64,000 nucleotides of DNA from Streptomyces lasiicapitis (GTDB taxonomy: Bacteria > Actinomycetota > Actinomycetes > Streptomycetales > Streptomycetaceae), in contig NZ_BMNG01000001.1 in NCBI RefSeq assembly GCF_014646335.1, forward strand, positions 1-64,000. The letters are read 5' to 3'. The notes below the pieces were generated by a model, which saw only the letters and a program-made list of their open reading frames with translations, had not been told where the DNA came from and ran no database searches. Positions within the stretch are counted from its first letter, which is position 1, and each line of letters opens with the position of its first letter. The translations under genes were made by a program, and so were the position numbers. Positions 55,901-64,000 of the stretch are shown one piece after another.

Positions 55901-57331
55901 ATGCGCCGTTCCAAAATCGTCTGCACGCTGGGCCCCGCCGTCGACACCGAAGAGCAGCTCGTCTCGCTGATCGAGGCCGGCATGAATGTGGCCCGCTTCA
56001 ATTTCAGCCACGGCACGCACGCCGAGCACCAGGGCCGGTACGACCGTGTCCGTGCCGCGGCCGAGCGGACGGGCCGCGCGGTCGGTGTCCTCGCCGACCT
56101 GCAGGGCCCGAAGATCCGTCTGGAAACCTTCGCCGAGGGACCCGTCGAGCTGGTGCGCGGTGACGAGTTCACCATCACCACCGAGGACGTGCCCGGCGAC
56201 AAGTCGATCTGCGGCACGACCTACAAGGGTCTGCCCGGCGACGTGGCCAAGGGCGACCCGGTCCTCATCAACGACGGCAACGTCGAGCTGAAGGTCACCG
56301 AGGTCGAAGGACCGCGCGTGAAGACGATCGTCATCGAGGGCGGCGTCATCTCGGACCACAAGGGCATCAACCTGCCCGGCGCGGCCGTGAACGTGCCCGC
56401 GCTGTCCGAGAAGGACATCGAGGACCTGCGCTTCGCGCTGAAGATGGGCTGCGACCTGGTGGCGCTGTCCTTCGTGCGGGACGCGGGCGACGTCAAGGAC
56501 GTCCACAAGGTGATGGACGAGGAGGGCCGCCGGGTCCCCGTCATCGCCAAGGTGGAGAAGCCGCAGGCGGTGGCGAACATGGAGGCCGTCGTGGCGGCCT
56601 TCGACGGCGTGATGGTCGCCCGCGGCGACCTGGCCGTCGAGTACCCCCTGGAGAAGGTCCCGATGGTGCAGAAGCGCCTCGTGGAGATGTGCCGCCGCAA
56701 CGCCAAGCCGGTGATCGTCGCGACCCAGATGATGGAGTCGATGATCACCAACTCCCGCCCCACGCGCGCCGAGGCGTCCGACGTCGCCAACGCGATCCTG
56801 GACGGCGCGGACGCGGTGATGCTGTCCGCCGAGTCGAGCGTGGGCGCGTACCCCATCGAGACGGTCAAGACCATGTCGAAGATCGTCACCGCCGCGGAGG
56901 GCGAGCTGCTCTCCAAGGGCCTGCAGCCGCTGGTGCCCGGCAAGAAGCCGCGCACGCAGGGCGGTTCGGTGGCCCGCGCGGCCTGCGAGATCGCCGACTT
57001 CCTCGACGGCAAGGCCCTCGTCGCCTTCACCAAGTCCGGTGACACGGCCCGCCGTCTGTCCCGCTACCGCGCGGCGCAGCCGATCCTGGCCTTCACCACG
57101 GACGCCAGCACCCGCAACCAGCTCGCCCTGAGCTGGGGCGTGGAGACCTACGTCGTGCCGCACGTGGACAACACGGACGCCATGGTCGAGCTGGTCGACG
57201 CCGAGGTCCTCAAGCTCCAGCGCTACAACGACGGCGACACGATGGTCATCACCGCAGGATCGCCCCCCGGCATCCCCGGCACCACCAACATGGTCCGGGT
57301 CCACCACCTGGGCGGCGGCGACCGCGACTGA
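55901..57331 (+). CDS. pyk: Pyruvate kinase
   Basis: Product of 476 residues. N-terminal KIVCTLGPAVDTEEQLVSLI, ADLQGPKIRLE, metal/substrate site VPVIAKVEKPQAVANMEAVV and MVARGDLAVEYPLEKVPMVQ, then RPTRAEASDVANAILDGADA (family signature) and a C-terminal effector domain. Starts at ATG 55901. Ends glycolysis and joins the acetate node. A double hairpin follows. Streptomycetes usually have two pyk genes; this would be the pta-ackA linked one. Confidence 0.96.
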   Translation: MRRSKIVCTLGPAVDTEEQLVSLIEAGMNVARFNFSHGTHAEHQGRYDRVRAAAERTGRAVGVLADLQGPKIRLETFAEGPVELVRGDEFTITTEDVPGDKSICGTTYKGLPGDVAKGDPVLINDGNVELKVTEVEGPRVKTIVIEGGVISDHKGINLPGAAVNVPALSEKDIEDLRFALKMGCDLVALSFVRDAGDVKDVHKVMDEEGRRVPVIAKVEKPQAVANMEAVVAAFDGVMVARGDLAVEYPLEKVPMVQKRLVEMCRRNAKPVIVATQMMESMITNSRPTRAEASDVANAILDGADAVMLSAESSVGAYPIETVKTMSKIVTAAEGELLSKGLQPLVPGKKPRTQGGSVARAACEIADFLDGKALVAFTKSGDTARRLSRYRAAQPILAFTTDASTRNQLALSWGVETYVVPHVDNTDAMVELVDAEVLKLQRYNDGDTMVITAGSPPGIPGTTNMVRVHHLGGGDRD

Positions 57332-57332
57332 T

Positions 57333-57406
57333 CCGGTACGGAGCCGGTCCGGCTCCGTACCGGTACGACATTGAGGGCGCCCCCTGTGCAAGGGGGCGCC
57401 CTCAAT
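57333..57406. terminator. Double hairpin terminator after pyk
   Basis: Hairpin 1: CCGGTACGGAGCC (57333-57345) with GGCTCCGTACCGG (57351-57363). Hairpin 2: ATTGAGGGCGCCCCC (57370-57384), loop TGTGCAA, GGGGGCGCCCTCAAT (57392-57406), 15 bp perfect. They separate convergent pyk and the acidic envelope protein gene. Confidence 0.9.
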
Positions 57407-57445
57407 GGTGTGCGGCTCCCGGAACGGGTCTTCGGGTCTCCGGTC

Positions 57446-58894
57446 TCAGTCGGTGATCGACTGGTGCAGGCCGGGGATGGTGAGTTCGCCGCCGAACTGG
57501 CCCGCCTGCTGGACCTTCACGTTGGTGAAGTAGATCAACGGCAGGTTGAGCGGCGGCGGGTGCTCCGGGTCGAACGTGATCGGGATCAGACCGAAGAGGT
57601 TTCCGGAGATCCGCTCGGTGTACATCGTCGTGTCGCCCTTGCGGATCGTGGACGTGGAGCCCTTGGCCGCCTGGACGTGGTACTTCTTGCCGTTCGGGCT
57701 CTCGACGATCTGGTGCAGGTCGCCGATGTCCGTGCCGCCGCTGATGACGTACTTCAGCGCCTGCTTGGTCCGGCCGTTGGGCATCTTCAGGTTCACGACG
57801 CCCTTGTAGTCCGCGCCCTTGAGGAGCAGCGAGCTGGCCTCCAGGTGCCACGGCTGGTTCGGGATCGGCGCGGGCGCCTGCTCCTCGTCGCCGTCGACCT
57901 TCTTCTCCACCACGCACGGGAACGGCTTCTTGCCGTCCTCGTCCGGCGCCATCGGGTCCTTGGCCTCGTCGGAGTCGGGGTCGGCCTCGTCCTTGGCCTT
58001 CTCCGCGGCCTTCTCGGCCTTCTCCGCCGCTTCCTCGGCCTTCTCGACGGTGTCGTCGACGCCGTCCTTGAGACCGTCCTTCACCTCGTCGAGGGTTTCA
58101 CCGACGGGCTTGGTGGCCTTGTCGGAGTCCTTGGAGTCGGCGTCGTCGGAGTCCTTGGTGTCCTCGGAGTCCGTCGAGTCCTTGTCGGCGGAGTCGGACG
58201 GCTTCGAGTCGGGGGACTCCTTCTCGGCCGCCTCCCGCTCCTCCTTCTCCTTGGGCGTGAGGAGGTCCTTGAGCGCGTCGCCGACACCCAGCGGGTCCAA
58301 GGGGTTCTTGGTCTCGGAGGGCACGGGGTCCGGCTTCGGGTCCTTCGCCTCGCCGCCGTCGCTGTCCGCGTCCTCGTCGGAACCCTTGTCCGCGTCGGCG
58401 TCGTCCGCGTCGGCCTTGTCGCCGTCGTCGTCACCGGCGCGCGACGAGGTGGACCCGGACCCGGACTTGTCGCCGTCCGCGCCCTTGCCGTCCTCGTCGT
58501 CCTTGCCGTCGTTGTCCTCGGAGTTCTCGGCGTCCTCGGCCTTCTCCTTGGCCTCGTCGGCCTTCTTGCGCGCGGCCTCGGCCTTCTCCTCGGCCTCCTT
58601 GGCCGCCTTGTCCTTGGCCTTCTGCTCCGCCTCCGCGGACTGCTCGTCCGGCGCGGTGACGCAAGGGCCGTCCCGGAAGGGGTTCTTGGGGACGCCCGGC
58701 TTCGCCTGCGCGAGCTGGGGCGTGAGGCCCATTCCCATGAGTACGGCGGTGGGCATCGCCGCGAGGGCTATCGCCTTGCCCGCGGGCAACTGCAGCCGGG
58801 TCAGCAGCGGCTTCTTCGGGGCGGCGTGCCGCGGCCCCGTTCTCACACGGGACGTGGCCGCATCAGTCCCGCGGCGCGCCTCGTCAGCCGGCAC
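57446..58894 (-). CDS. Secreted acidic coiled-coil protein of the DUF6230/DUF6114 operon
   Basis: Product of 482 residues. A signal-like segment near residues 35-62 (AGKAIALAAMPTAVLMGMGL to LAQA) leads to a ~270-residue stretch of Glu, Lys, Asp, Ala and Ser (for example AEEKAEAARKKADEAKEKAE), probably coiled coil and disordered. The C-terminal domain (~340-482, QPWHLEASSLLLKGADYKGV to LTIPGLHQS) is compact. One Cys precedes the repeat and one follows it (PFPCVVEK). GTG 58894 has GGGAGG 4 bases before it and overlaps the upstream gene by 11 bases. Surface role likely; exact function unknown. Confidence 0.82.
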   Translation of the reverse strand: MPADEARRGTDAATSRVRTGPRHAAPKKPLLTRLQLPAGKAIALAAMPTAVLMGMGLTPQLAQAKPGVPKNPFRDGPCVTAPDEQSAEAEQKAKDKAAKEAEEKAEAARKKADEAKEKAEDAENSEDNDGKDDEDGKGADGDKSGSGSTSSRAGDDDGDKADADDADADKGSDEDADSDGGEAKDPKPDPVPSETKNPLDPLGVGDALKDLLTPKEKEEREAAEKESPDSKPSDSADKDSTDSEDTKDSDDADSKDSDKATKPVGETLDEVKDGLKDGVDDTVEKAEEAAEKAEKAAEKAKDEADPDSDEAKDPMAPDEDGKKPFPCVVEKKVDGDEEQAPAPIPNQPWHLEASSLLLKGADYKGVVNLKMPNGRTKQALKYVISGGTDIGDLHQIVESPNGKKYHVQAAKGSTSTIRKGDTTMYTERISGNLFGLIPITFDPEHPPPLNLPLIYFTNVKVQQAGQFGGELTIPGLHQSITD

Positions 58895-59462
58895 GGTGCC
58901 TCCCGTTCGTCCCGTTCGTCGGGCTCGATCCTGACAAGTCATCGGTCGCACCACCCGCCACCGGCGAGGCCCCGTCCGCGGCCGCCGCGGCCGCGGGCTG
59001 CGGAGCCCCGTCACCGAGACCCCCGGCGTCCGGCGCCTTCGCGGGCCGCTTCGACCGCTTCTCCAGCCGGGTCGGCATCCAGGAGACGCCGAGCGCACCG
59101 CCGACGAGGGCGAGCAGGAAGCCCATGACGAAGCCGCCGAAGTTGGACACCACAAGGGAGACCAGGGCGAGCAGAATCGCCGCGACGCCCGCGAACACGC
59201 GGGACTGCGGCTGGAACCACATGGTCAGGCCGAGCACGACAAGCAGCACGCCGATGATCAGCGATCCGGCTCCGGCGGTGGTCGCCATCCGGATGGTCAT
59301 CGTGCCGAGCGTGAGGTTCGCGTACGGGAAGTACATGATCGGGATGCCGCCGAGCAGTGTCAGCAGGCCACCCCAGAACGGGCGCTGACCGCGCCACCCT
59401 CGGAAACGAAGGCGCACCCGGCCCAGCTTGTGACCAAGGCCCACTTGCGCTTCGGCGCTCAT
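58884..59462 (-). CDS. DUF6114 membrane protein
   Basis: Product of 192 residues. Soluble start, then about four helices (FWGGLLTLLGGIPIMYFPYA, GSLIIGVLLVVLGLTMWF, VAAILLALVSLVVSNFGGFV, GFLLALVGGALGVSWMP) and an Ala/Gly/Asp-rich tail. This is the DUF6114 pattern that pairs with DUF6230 proteins in streptomycetes. ATG 59462 has GAGGAG 9 bases upstream; GTG 59516 would add 18 residues but lacks one. Confidence 0.85.
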   Translation of the reverse strand: MSAEAQVGLGHKLGRVRLRFRGWRGQRPFWGGLLTLLGGIPIMYFPYANLTLGTMTIRMATTAGAGSLIIGVLLVVLGLTMWFQPQSRVFAGVAAILLALVSLVVSNFGGFVMGFLLALVGGALGVSWMPTRLEKRSKRPAKAPDAGGLGDGAPQPAAAAAADGASPVAGGATDDLSGSSPTNGTNGRHRAG

Positions 59463-59590
59463 GTCGTACAGCTCCTCGGGTATGGCGTTTGGTTCTGTGT
59501 GTGCGGATTCGGGCACGGGGACGGCTGGTTGGACGTCTGGTTGAAGACGTGGGGCGCCCCCGCGCCCGGCCGTTCAGCGCAACAAGTGCC

Positions 59591-60208
59591 TCAGTAGCAC
59601 TCGTGCTTGCCCTTCTTGACCGACATGCCGAGGCCGGAGAGCTTGAAGGTGCCGGCCGTGGTCGCCCACGCACGCTGCTTCACATCTGTGAAGCGGACCT
59701 TGTCGGCCTGCTGCGCGAACGAGTCCGGGACGTACTTGTCGCCCTTGGCCGGACCCGGGCCCTTCGTCGTACGGTCGACCGAGACGCCGATGTCGACGTT
59801 GGTGAACGTCGCATTGGCCTTCAGATCGTCCGCGTCGATGTAGAGCTTCTTCGCCTCGACCCTCGGGCTGCCCTTGCCACCGGCCTTGAGCACCATCGAG
59901 ATGTCGCCGAAGACGGGGACGGGAACGACCACCGACTGACAAAGGTTGGTGATCTTCGCCGACTCCATGCCGACGACGGCGACCGGGTGGTTACCCGACT
60001 TGCCGCTGTCCATGGCGCCGTACTGGACGAATCCCGTACCGTCGAGCTGATCTGCGGTCACCTTGAACTGCTGACCGGACACACTGAACGATGCCGCGAG
60101 CGCACCCTGCGAGAGGGCCACGCCTATCGCGGCAGTCGCCGCGACGCTCGGCACCATGACCACGGCGAACCGCTTCCATCTGGTTCCGCCACGAGCCACG
60201 GACTCCAT
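59591..60208 (-). CDS. DUF6230 secreted protein
   Basis: Product of 205 residues. Signal/anchor helix FAVVMVPSVAATAAIGVALS near residue 14, then an all-beta domain (ASFSVSGQQFKVTADQLDGT, MVLKAGGKGSPRVEAKKLYI). DUF6230 members were once labelled cholesterol esterases without good proof. ATG 60208 has AGGAGG 6 bases before it. First gene of the operon with DUF6114 and the acidic coiled-coil protein. Confidence 0.88.
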   Translation of the reverse strand: MESVARGGTRWKRFAVVMVPSVAATAAIGVALSQGALAASFSVSGQQFKVTADQLDGTGFVQYGAMDSGKSGNHPVAVVGMESAKITNLCQSVVVPVPVFGDISMVLKAGGKGSPRVEAKKLYIDADDLKANATFTNVDIGVSVDRTTKGPGPAKGDKYVPDSFAQQADKVRFTDVKQRAWATTAGTFKLSGLGMSVKKGKHECY

Positions 60209-60898
60209 GACTTTCCTCCTTCTCGGACGTACATCTCCGCCCCTTGCCGCACCCTCTGGGGATGTCGGGCCGGGCGGGGATGGGAGAAGTGCTACGTCCT
60301 CGGTAAGGAGAGCGCCCGCGGAACAAGGGCGCGCTGTGCGCCTCGATCACCGGCGATCACCCCCGAGCGACAACCACTGGTCGCGCCTGACGCATCACGC
60401 ACAACCTTGCTTGGACAGGCCCTGCCGGGACCGGCAGGGACCCCCCTGTCCCAGACCGGCGACGGTGCCGCCGGCCTGCCCGGTGGGGACCCAGAAGTTC
60501 CGTCTCCCGATTGGCTGTCGGGCTGCGGGCAATGGACCGAGCGTGGCCGATCGTGGTGCATTCTCGGCGCCCGCACAAGGGGGTTCGTTACTGGCTGGTA
60601 ACGGCCGGATAACCGACCCGGCACCGCCCGGCATCGACCAACGACGGACGGTGTTGTCAACAGGCGGACAAGAACGGTTGATTGAGGAACAGAGTCGGAC
60701 AGATCGACTCTCTCGCCTTACTCCAAGTAACAGTGGCCGCGTTTGCCAAGATTTGGCAAAGCACGGCCACTGTGGCGTTACGTCGACAGACTTTTCACTT
60801 GAGTCCCACGGTCGCGGACGCGTAGCGACTGGTCAGCGAACGGCGCGGGGCAAATCCGGCAGAACGCCGGGGCGGGGCGAAGGGGCCCCGACGGCACG
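60209..60898. other. 690-bp gap between the envelope operon and the CnoX-like gene
   Basis: No convincing gene. It holds the promoter side of the DUF6230 operon, a hairpin CCCTGCCGG/CCGGCAGGG (60420-60439), the large hairpin at 60730-60773, and GC-rich pairs just after the CnoX-like gene stop (around 60870-60895). AT content is higher in the 60650-60800 part. Confidence 0.6.
60730..60773. terminator. Two-step hairpin downstream of the CnoX-like gene
   Basis: Outer stem ACAGTGGCCG (60730-60739) with CGGCCACTGT (60764-60773); inner stem TTTGCCAA (60742-60749) with TTGGCAAA (60753-60760) around GAT. May be a terminator, or the inner repeat may be an operator. Confidence 0.6.
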
Positions 60899-61882
60899 TC
60901 AGAAGAGCACCCTCGCCAGCGCCGTGCGGGCCGAGGTCACGCGCGGGTCGTCACCGCCGACCACCTCGAAGAGTTCGAGAAGCCGCACGCGGGCGGCGTC
61001 CCTGTCGTCACCCGCGGTGCGCTTGACCGCGTCGATCAGGCGGGCGAAGGCGTCCTCGACGTGGCCGCCGACCAGGTCGAGATCGGCGGCGGCGATCTGC
61101 GCGGGCACGTCGCCCGGCTTCTCGGCGGCGTCCTTGCGTACGACGGCGGGGTCCAAGTCCTGCACCCGCTGGAGCAGTTCGGCCTGGGCGAGGCCGAGCT
61201 TGGCCTCGGTGTTGCCCGGGTCGTCGCTCAGTACGTTCTTGTACGCCTGGACCGCGCCGCCCAAGTCGCCCGCGTCGAGGGCCTGGACGGCCGCTTCGAG
61301 CAGGGCGTCGTACGGACCGGCCGGAACGGTGGGCTCGGCGGCGGGCTCGGCGGCCTCGGCGTCCGCGTCGACGACGAGGCCCGTGAGGCCGAAGCGCTCC
61401 TCGCCGACCTGGATGAGCTGGTCCAGGGTCTGGCGGATCTGGGCCTCGGGGGCCGCGCCCTGGAAGAGCGGCAGGGCCTGGCCCGCCACGACCGCGAAGA
61501 CCGCCGGGATGCCCTGCACCCCGAACTGCTGCATCAGCATCTGGTTCGCGTCGACGTCGATCTTCGCGAGCACGAAGCGGCCGTTGTACTCGCGGGTCAG
61601 GCGCTCCAGGAGCGGGCTGAGCTGCTTGCACGGCTCGCACCACTCGGCCCAGAAGTCGATGACGACGGGCACTTCGGCGGAGAGCTGGAGGACGTCACGC
61701 TCGAAGCCCGACTCGTCGACGTCGATGACGAGACTCGCGGGAGAGACCGCGGACCCGGCGCCCCCGCCGCCCTGCCTGGCCGCTTCGGCGCGCGCCTGCT
61801 CCGCCTTCGCCTTGGCTTCCTGGGCCGCCTTCACCGCGGCTAGGTCGACGACTCCGCTCATGGACATGTTCCGTGGCTGCAT
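60899..61882 (-). CDS. CnoX-like thioredoxin-TPR co-chaperone
   Basis: Product of 327 residues. After a Lys/Ala/Glu/Gly-rich N-terminus, a thioredoxin domain (~50-155) carries VIDFWAEWCEPCKQLSPLLE, i.e. WCEPC rather than WCGPC, then GIPAVFAVVAGQALPLFQG. The C-terminal half has TPR-like helices (AVQALDAGDLGGAVQAYKNV, HVEDAFARLIDAVKRTAGDD). CnoX/YbbN proteins guard chaperone clients under oxidative stress. ATG 61882 has GGGGGAGG ~8 bases upstream. Monocistronic. Confidence 0.9.
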   Translation of the reverse strand: MQPRNMSMSGVVDLAAVKAAQEAKAKAEQARAEAARQGGGGAGSAVSPASLVIDVDESGFERDVLQLSAEVPVVIDFWAEWCEPCKQLSPLLERLTREYNGRFVLAKIDVDANQMLMQQFGVQGIPAVFAVVAGQALPLFQGAAPEAQIRQTLDQLIQVGEERFGLTGLVVDADAEAAEPAAEPTVPAGPYDALLEAAVQALDAGDLGGAVQAYKNVLSDDPGNTEAKLGLAQAELLQRVQDLDPAVVRKDAAEKPGDVPAQIAAADLDLVGGHVEDAFARLIDAVKRTAGDDRDAARVRLLELFEVVGGDDPRVTSARTALARVLF

Positions 61883-62010
61883 GAGTACATCCTCCCCCAA
61901 CCCGCGCGGGAACCGTGCCTGTCCGAGACTCCCCGCCGGATTGCGGAGCCGCCGGACGAACCCGATGCCCTGATCACTACAGGTCCCGAGGAGGACCGTT
62001 GTCGGCGCGA

Positions 62011-62050
62011 GGTCCCCACCCCGCACCGCGGCGGGGTCCCCACCCCGCAC
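62011..62050. repeat. Duplicated 16-bp motif in the CnoX-TetR gap
   Basis: GGTCCCCACCCCGCAC at 62011-62026 and again at 62035-62050, 24 bp apart. The 321-bp divergent gap 61883-62203 contains nothing else I can name; both promoters should lie here. Confidence 0.6.
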
Positions 62051-62203
62051 TGTGGTTGCCGCCCCTGGGGCGGTAGTCGTACGCAGCTTTCGCTACGGCT
62101 CGTAGCGTATCTGTGGGACGCGGGGCGCGGCACCGGGTGTCAGGTGATCTGCCTCACTCGGCACCGGCAAAGCCGCCTTCATACTCGCCGGTATGGTCGC
62201 GGG

Positions 62204-62842
62204 ATGCAGAGCCGCAGCACACCGCCGACGCGCGCCGGAGGACGACCGCGCAGCGCCGAGGCGGACACCGCCATCCTCGAGGCGACCAGGCAGGCCCTGG
62301 TCGACCTCGGCTGGACCAAGCTGACCATGGGCGACGTGGCCACGCGGGCGGGGGTCGCCAAGACCACCCTCTACCGGCGCTGGGCGGGCAAGAGCGAGCT
62401 GGTGGTGGACGCCGTGGCCGAGCTCTTCGACGAGCTCGAACTCCCCGACAGCGGCAGCCTGGCCACGGACATCGAGAGCGTCGTCCTCCAGTTCGCCGCG
62501 CTGCTCGGCCGCCCCGAGACGAAGACCGCGCTGATGGCCGTCGTCGCCGAATCCACCTCCGACGAGCCCCTGCGCGAACGCATCCGCACCTCCATCGTCG
62601 ACCGCCAGAAACGCCTCGTCCTCACCGGCCGCGCCCGCGCCCAGGCCCGCGGCGAACTCCCCGTGGAACCCGACACCGCCACCGCCGCGATGACCGCGGA
62701 CCTCATCTTCGACGTGATCGCAGGCGCGGTGGTGCACCGCGCCCTGGTCAGCGCGGAACCGGTGGACACGGAGTGGGCCCACCGGTTCACGCTACTGATC
62801 CTGGGCGGCCTGGCCGCGGCGGCTTCTGGCCAGGGGGCCTGA
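62204..62842 (+). CDS. TetR-family regulator
   Basis: Product of 212 residues. HTH: ILEATRQALVDLGWTKLTMG, then VATRAGVAKTTLYRRWAGKS (recognition helix), followed by a TetR_C-type helical domain (VVLQFAALLGRPETKTALMA). Arg/Pro-rich tail of ~20 residues at the start. ATG 62204; no in-frame competitor with a better site. Divergent from the CnoX-like gene; target not evident. Confidence 0.92.
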   Translation: MQSRSTPPTRAGGRPRSAEADTAILEATRQALVDLGWTKLTMGDVATRAGVAKTTLYRRWAGKSELVVDAVAELFDELELPDSGSLATDIESVVLQFAALLGRPETKTALMAVVAESTSDEPLRERIRTSIVDRQKRLVLTGRARAQARGELPVEPDTATAAMTADLIFDVIAGAVVHRALVSAEPVDTEWAHRFTLLILGGLAAAASGQGA

Positions 62843-62953
62843 CGGGGTTCCCCTGCTGCCCGTCGACGCTCTCGCACCGTAAGCGGGTTCTTCCCATCCG
62901 CCGCGCAGCGGCGGGCCAGGACAGCCCCCGCACCCGAAAGCCGGAAGCGCCCC

Positions 62954-63973
62954 TCAGACCTGGTACGTATGCGCCGAGAAGAGGGACAGGTTCTCGGCGA
63001 CCCAGGCCGACGTCCGGGCGAGTCCCTCGCGGAGCGGCACCACCGGCTCCCAGCCGGACAGTTCCCGGGCGCGGGAGTTGTCCGAGACGAGACGCTCGAC
63101 CTCGCTGCCGGCGGGGCGCATGCGGGCGGGGTCGGCCACCACCACGGCCTCGCGCCCGCTCGCGGCGATCAGCTCCGTGGCCAGATCCCCGATGGAGATC
63201 TCCCGGCCCACGCCGAGGTTCACGACCTGCCCGACGGCGGCGTCGGCCTCGGCCACGGCGACGAACCCGCGCGCCGTGTCGGTGACGTACGTGAAGTCCC
63301 GCGTGGGGGTGAGCGAACCGAGCCGGATCTCCCGTGCCCCGGCGTGCAGTTGGGCGAGGATCGTGGGGATCACGGCACGTGCGGACTGCCGGGGCCCGTA
63401 CGTGTTGAAGGGCCGCACCACGGCCACCGGCAGCTCGAAGGCGTGCCAGTGCGAAAGCACCGTCATGTCGGCCCCGATCTTCGAGGCGGAGTACGGCGAC
63501 TGCGGCTGCAGCGGGTGGCTCTCACTGATGGGAGCGGTCAGCGCGGTCCCGTACACCTCACTGGTGGAGGTGTGGACAAGTCGACGTACGGAGTGCCGAC
63601 GGCAGGCCTCGGCGACGTTCTCCGTACCGACGACATTGGTCTGGACGTACGCGCCGGGAGAGTCGTACGAGTACGGGATCCCGATGAGCGCGGCGAGGTG
63701 GAAGACGGTGTCGCACCCGGCGACGGCGTCCATCACGCGCCCGGCGTCACGGACGTCACCGGCGAGGAACTCGACCCGCGGGTCCCCGGCGAGGTGCGCG
63801 AGGTGCCCCTTGTCGCCGTACGGCTTGTAGTGCACGAAGGCACGGACCTTCGCACCCCGCTCCAGGAGGAGGTCGACGAGGGTGGAGCCGATGAAGCCCT
63901 CGGCGCCGGTGACGAGGACGGTGCGGTCGTGCCATGAGAAGGGCGCGAAGTCGAGCGGGGAAGGCGCGTTCAT
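62954..63973 (-). CDS. NAD-dependent sugar-nucleotide epimerase/dehydratase, LegB-like
   Basis: Extended SDR of 339 residues. NAD motif VLVTGAEGFIGSTLVDLLLE, catalytic triad region HTSTSEVYGTA with YSASKIGADM (YxxxK), then VVRPFNTYGPRQSARAVIPT and TRDFTYVTDTARGF. The segment GAKVRAFVHYKPYGDKGHL is typical of LegB/GDP-mannose-4,6-dehydratase-like enzymes for deoxyamino or legionaminic-type sugars. ATG overlaps an upstream stop (ATGA), so this is an inner operon gene; the rest lies past the window end. Exact substrate not decided. Confidence 0.88.
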   Translation of the reverse strand: MNAPSPLDFAPFSWHDRTVLVTGAEGFIGSTLVDLLLERGAKVRAFVHYKPYGDKGHLAHLAGDPRVEFLAGDVRDAGRVMDAVAGCDTVFHLAALIGIPYSYDSPGAYVQTNVVGTENVAEACRRHSVRRLVHTSTSEVYGTALTAPISESHPLQPQSPYSASKIGADMTVLSHWHAFELPVAVVRPFNTYGPRQSARAVIPTILAQLHAGAREIRLGSLTPTRDFTYVTDTARGFVAVAEADAAVGQVVNLGVGREISIGDLATELIAASGREAVVVADPARMRPAGSEVERLVSDNSRARELSGWEPVVPLREGLARTSAWVAENLSLFSAHTYQV

Positions 63974-64000
63974 GCGGCGTACTCCAGGTGATCGGTGTGC
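63970..64000 (-). CDS. 3' end of an upstream gene in the same operon (cut by the window edge)
   Basis: The last codons read HTDHLEYAA then TGA, the stop sharing bases with the ATG of the dehydratase gene. Too short to name; the ATGA overlap is the evidence that a coding frame ends here. Confidence 0.5.
   Translation of the reverse strand, partial: HTDHLEYAA

Noticed and set aside
55748..57391. A 547-residue frame opposite pyk
   Set aside because: Shadow of pyk: His/Val/Asp/Arg-rich with no motif, and it runs through the terminator.
61061..61843. A 260-residue plus-strand frame opposite the CnoX-like gene
   Set aside because: Mirror of a convincing thioredoxin-TPR gene; no start signal.

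Overview
This window looks like a chromosomal segment of a Streptomyces (or a very close actinomycete). It has very high GC with strong third-position GC bias, many GTG starts and one TTG start, and 4-base ATGA/GTGA overlaps inside operons. It also carries typical Streptomyces families: WhiJ-type HTH plus DUF397, DUF6230/DUF6114, a sugar ABC importer without its own ATPase, and the pfkA / pta-ackA-pyk neighbourhood, which I remember from S. coelicolor. I saw no rRNA, tRNA, CRISPR array or intact transposase.

Layout. 0-6.1 kb: treS (5' end cut by the window edge), maltokinase and glgB, the TreS-Mak-GlgB arm of the GlgE alpha-glucan pathway; glgB has a ~220-residue Ala/Lys/Pro tail. 6.2-10.5 kb: a HelD-type helicase, a MerR-thioredoxin pair and an imine-reductase-like enzyme. 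10.5-19.1 kb: a minus-strand block of alpha-oxoamine synthase, small membrane protein, methyltransferase, MMPL exporter, CPBP protease, a MetK and an adenosine-kinase-like PfkB protein. I read it as a possible small-molecule cluster with its own SAM supply. 19.8-21.2 kb: a TetR-SMR-DUF5360 efflux operon. 21.2-29.4 kb: an AAA ATPase, a GH16 beta-glucanase under a LacI-type palindrome, small secreted proteins, a HIT protein, and a divergent DHA2 efflux pump/TetR pair with three 18-bp operators.

29.5-41.2 kb is the accessory-looking part. It holds an HTH-transmembrane protein whose outer glycosidase-like domain has lost both catalytic glutamates, a DUF5937 regulator, and a WhiJ-like locus (RsbW-type ATPase, HTH/DUF5753, DUF397). 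Next to these lie a membrane NACHT NTPase, relics of a second HTH-DUF397 pair and of a DUF1023 hydrolase/lipoprotein pair, and a secreted RHS protein with a candidate immunity partner. 41.5-48.7 kb: dctA with a divergent DcuSR-like two-component system, then a sugar ABC importer. 48.8-51.2 kb: a MmyB-type regulator, an ABM monooxygenase, a DUF2180 zinc protein and another HTH protein. 51.3-57.3 kb: pfkA diverging from pta-ackA-pyk. 57.4-62.8 kb: a three-gene envelope operon, a CnoX-like thioredoxin and a TetR regulator. The window ends in a LegB-like sugar-nucleotide dehydratase whose operon continues beyond the edge.

Central carbon genes (alpha-glucan storage, PFK, acetate node, PYK, C4-dicarboxylate and sugar uptake) frame the window. 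The mid-part carries candidate specialised-metabolite and conflict genes. Function calls rest on motif reading and family memory; no searches were run.
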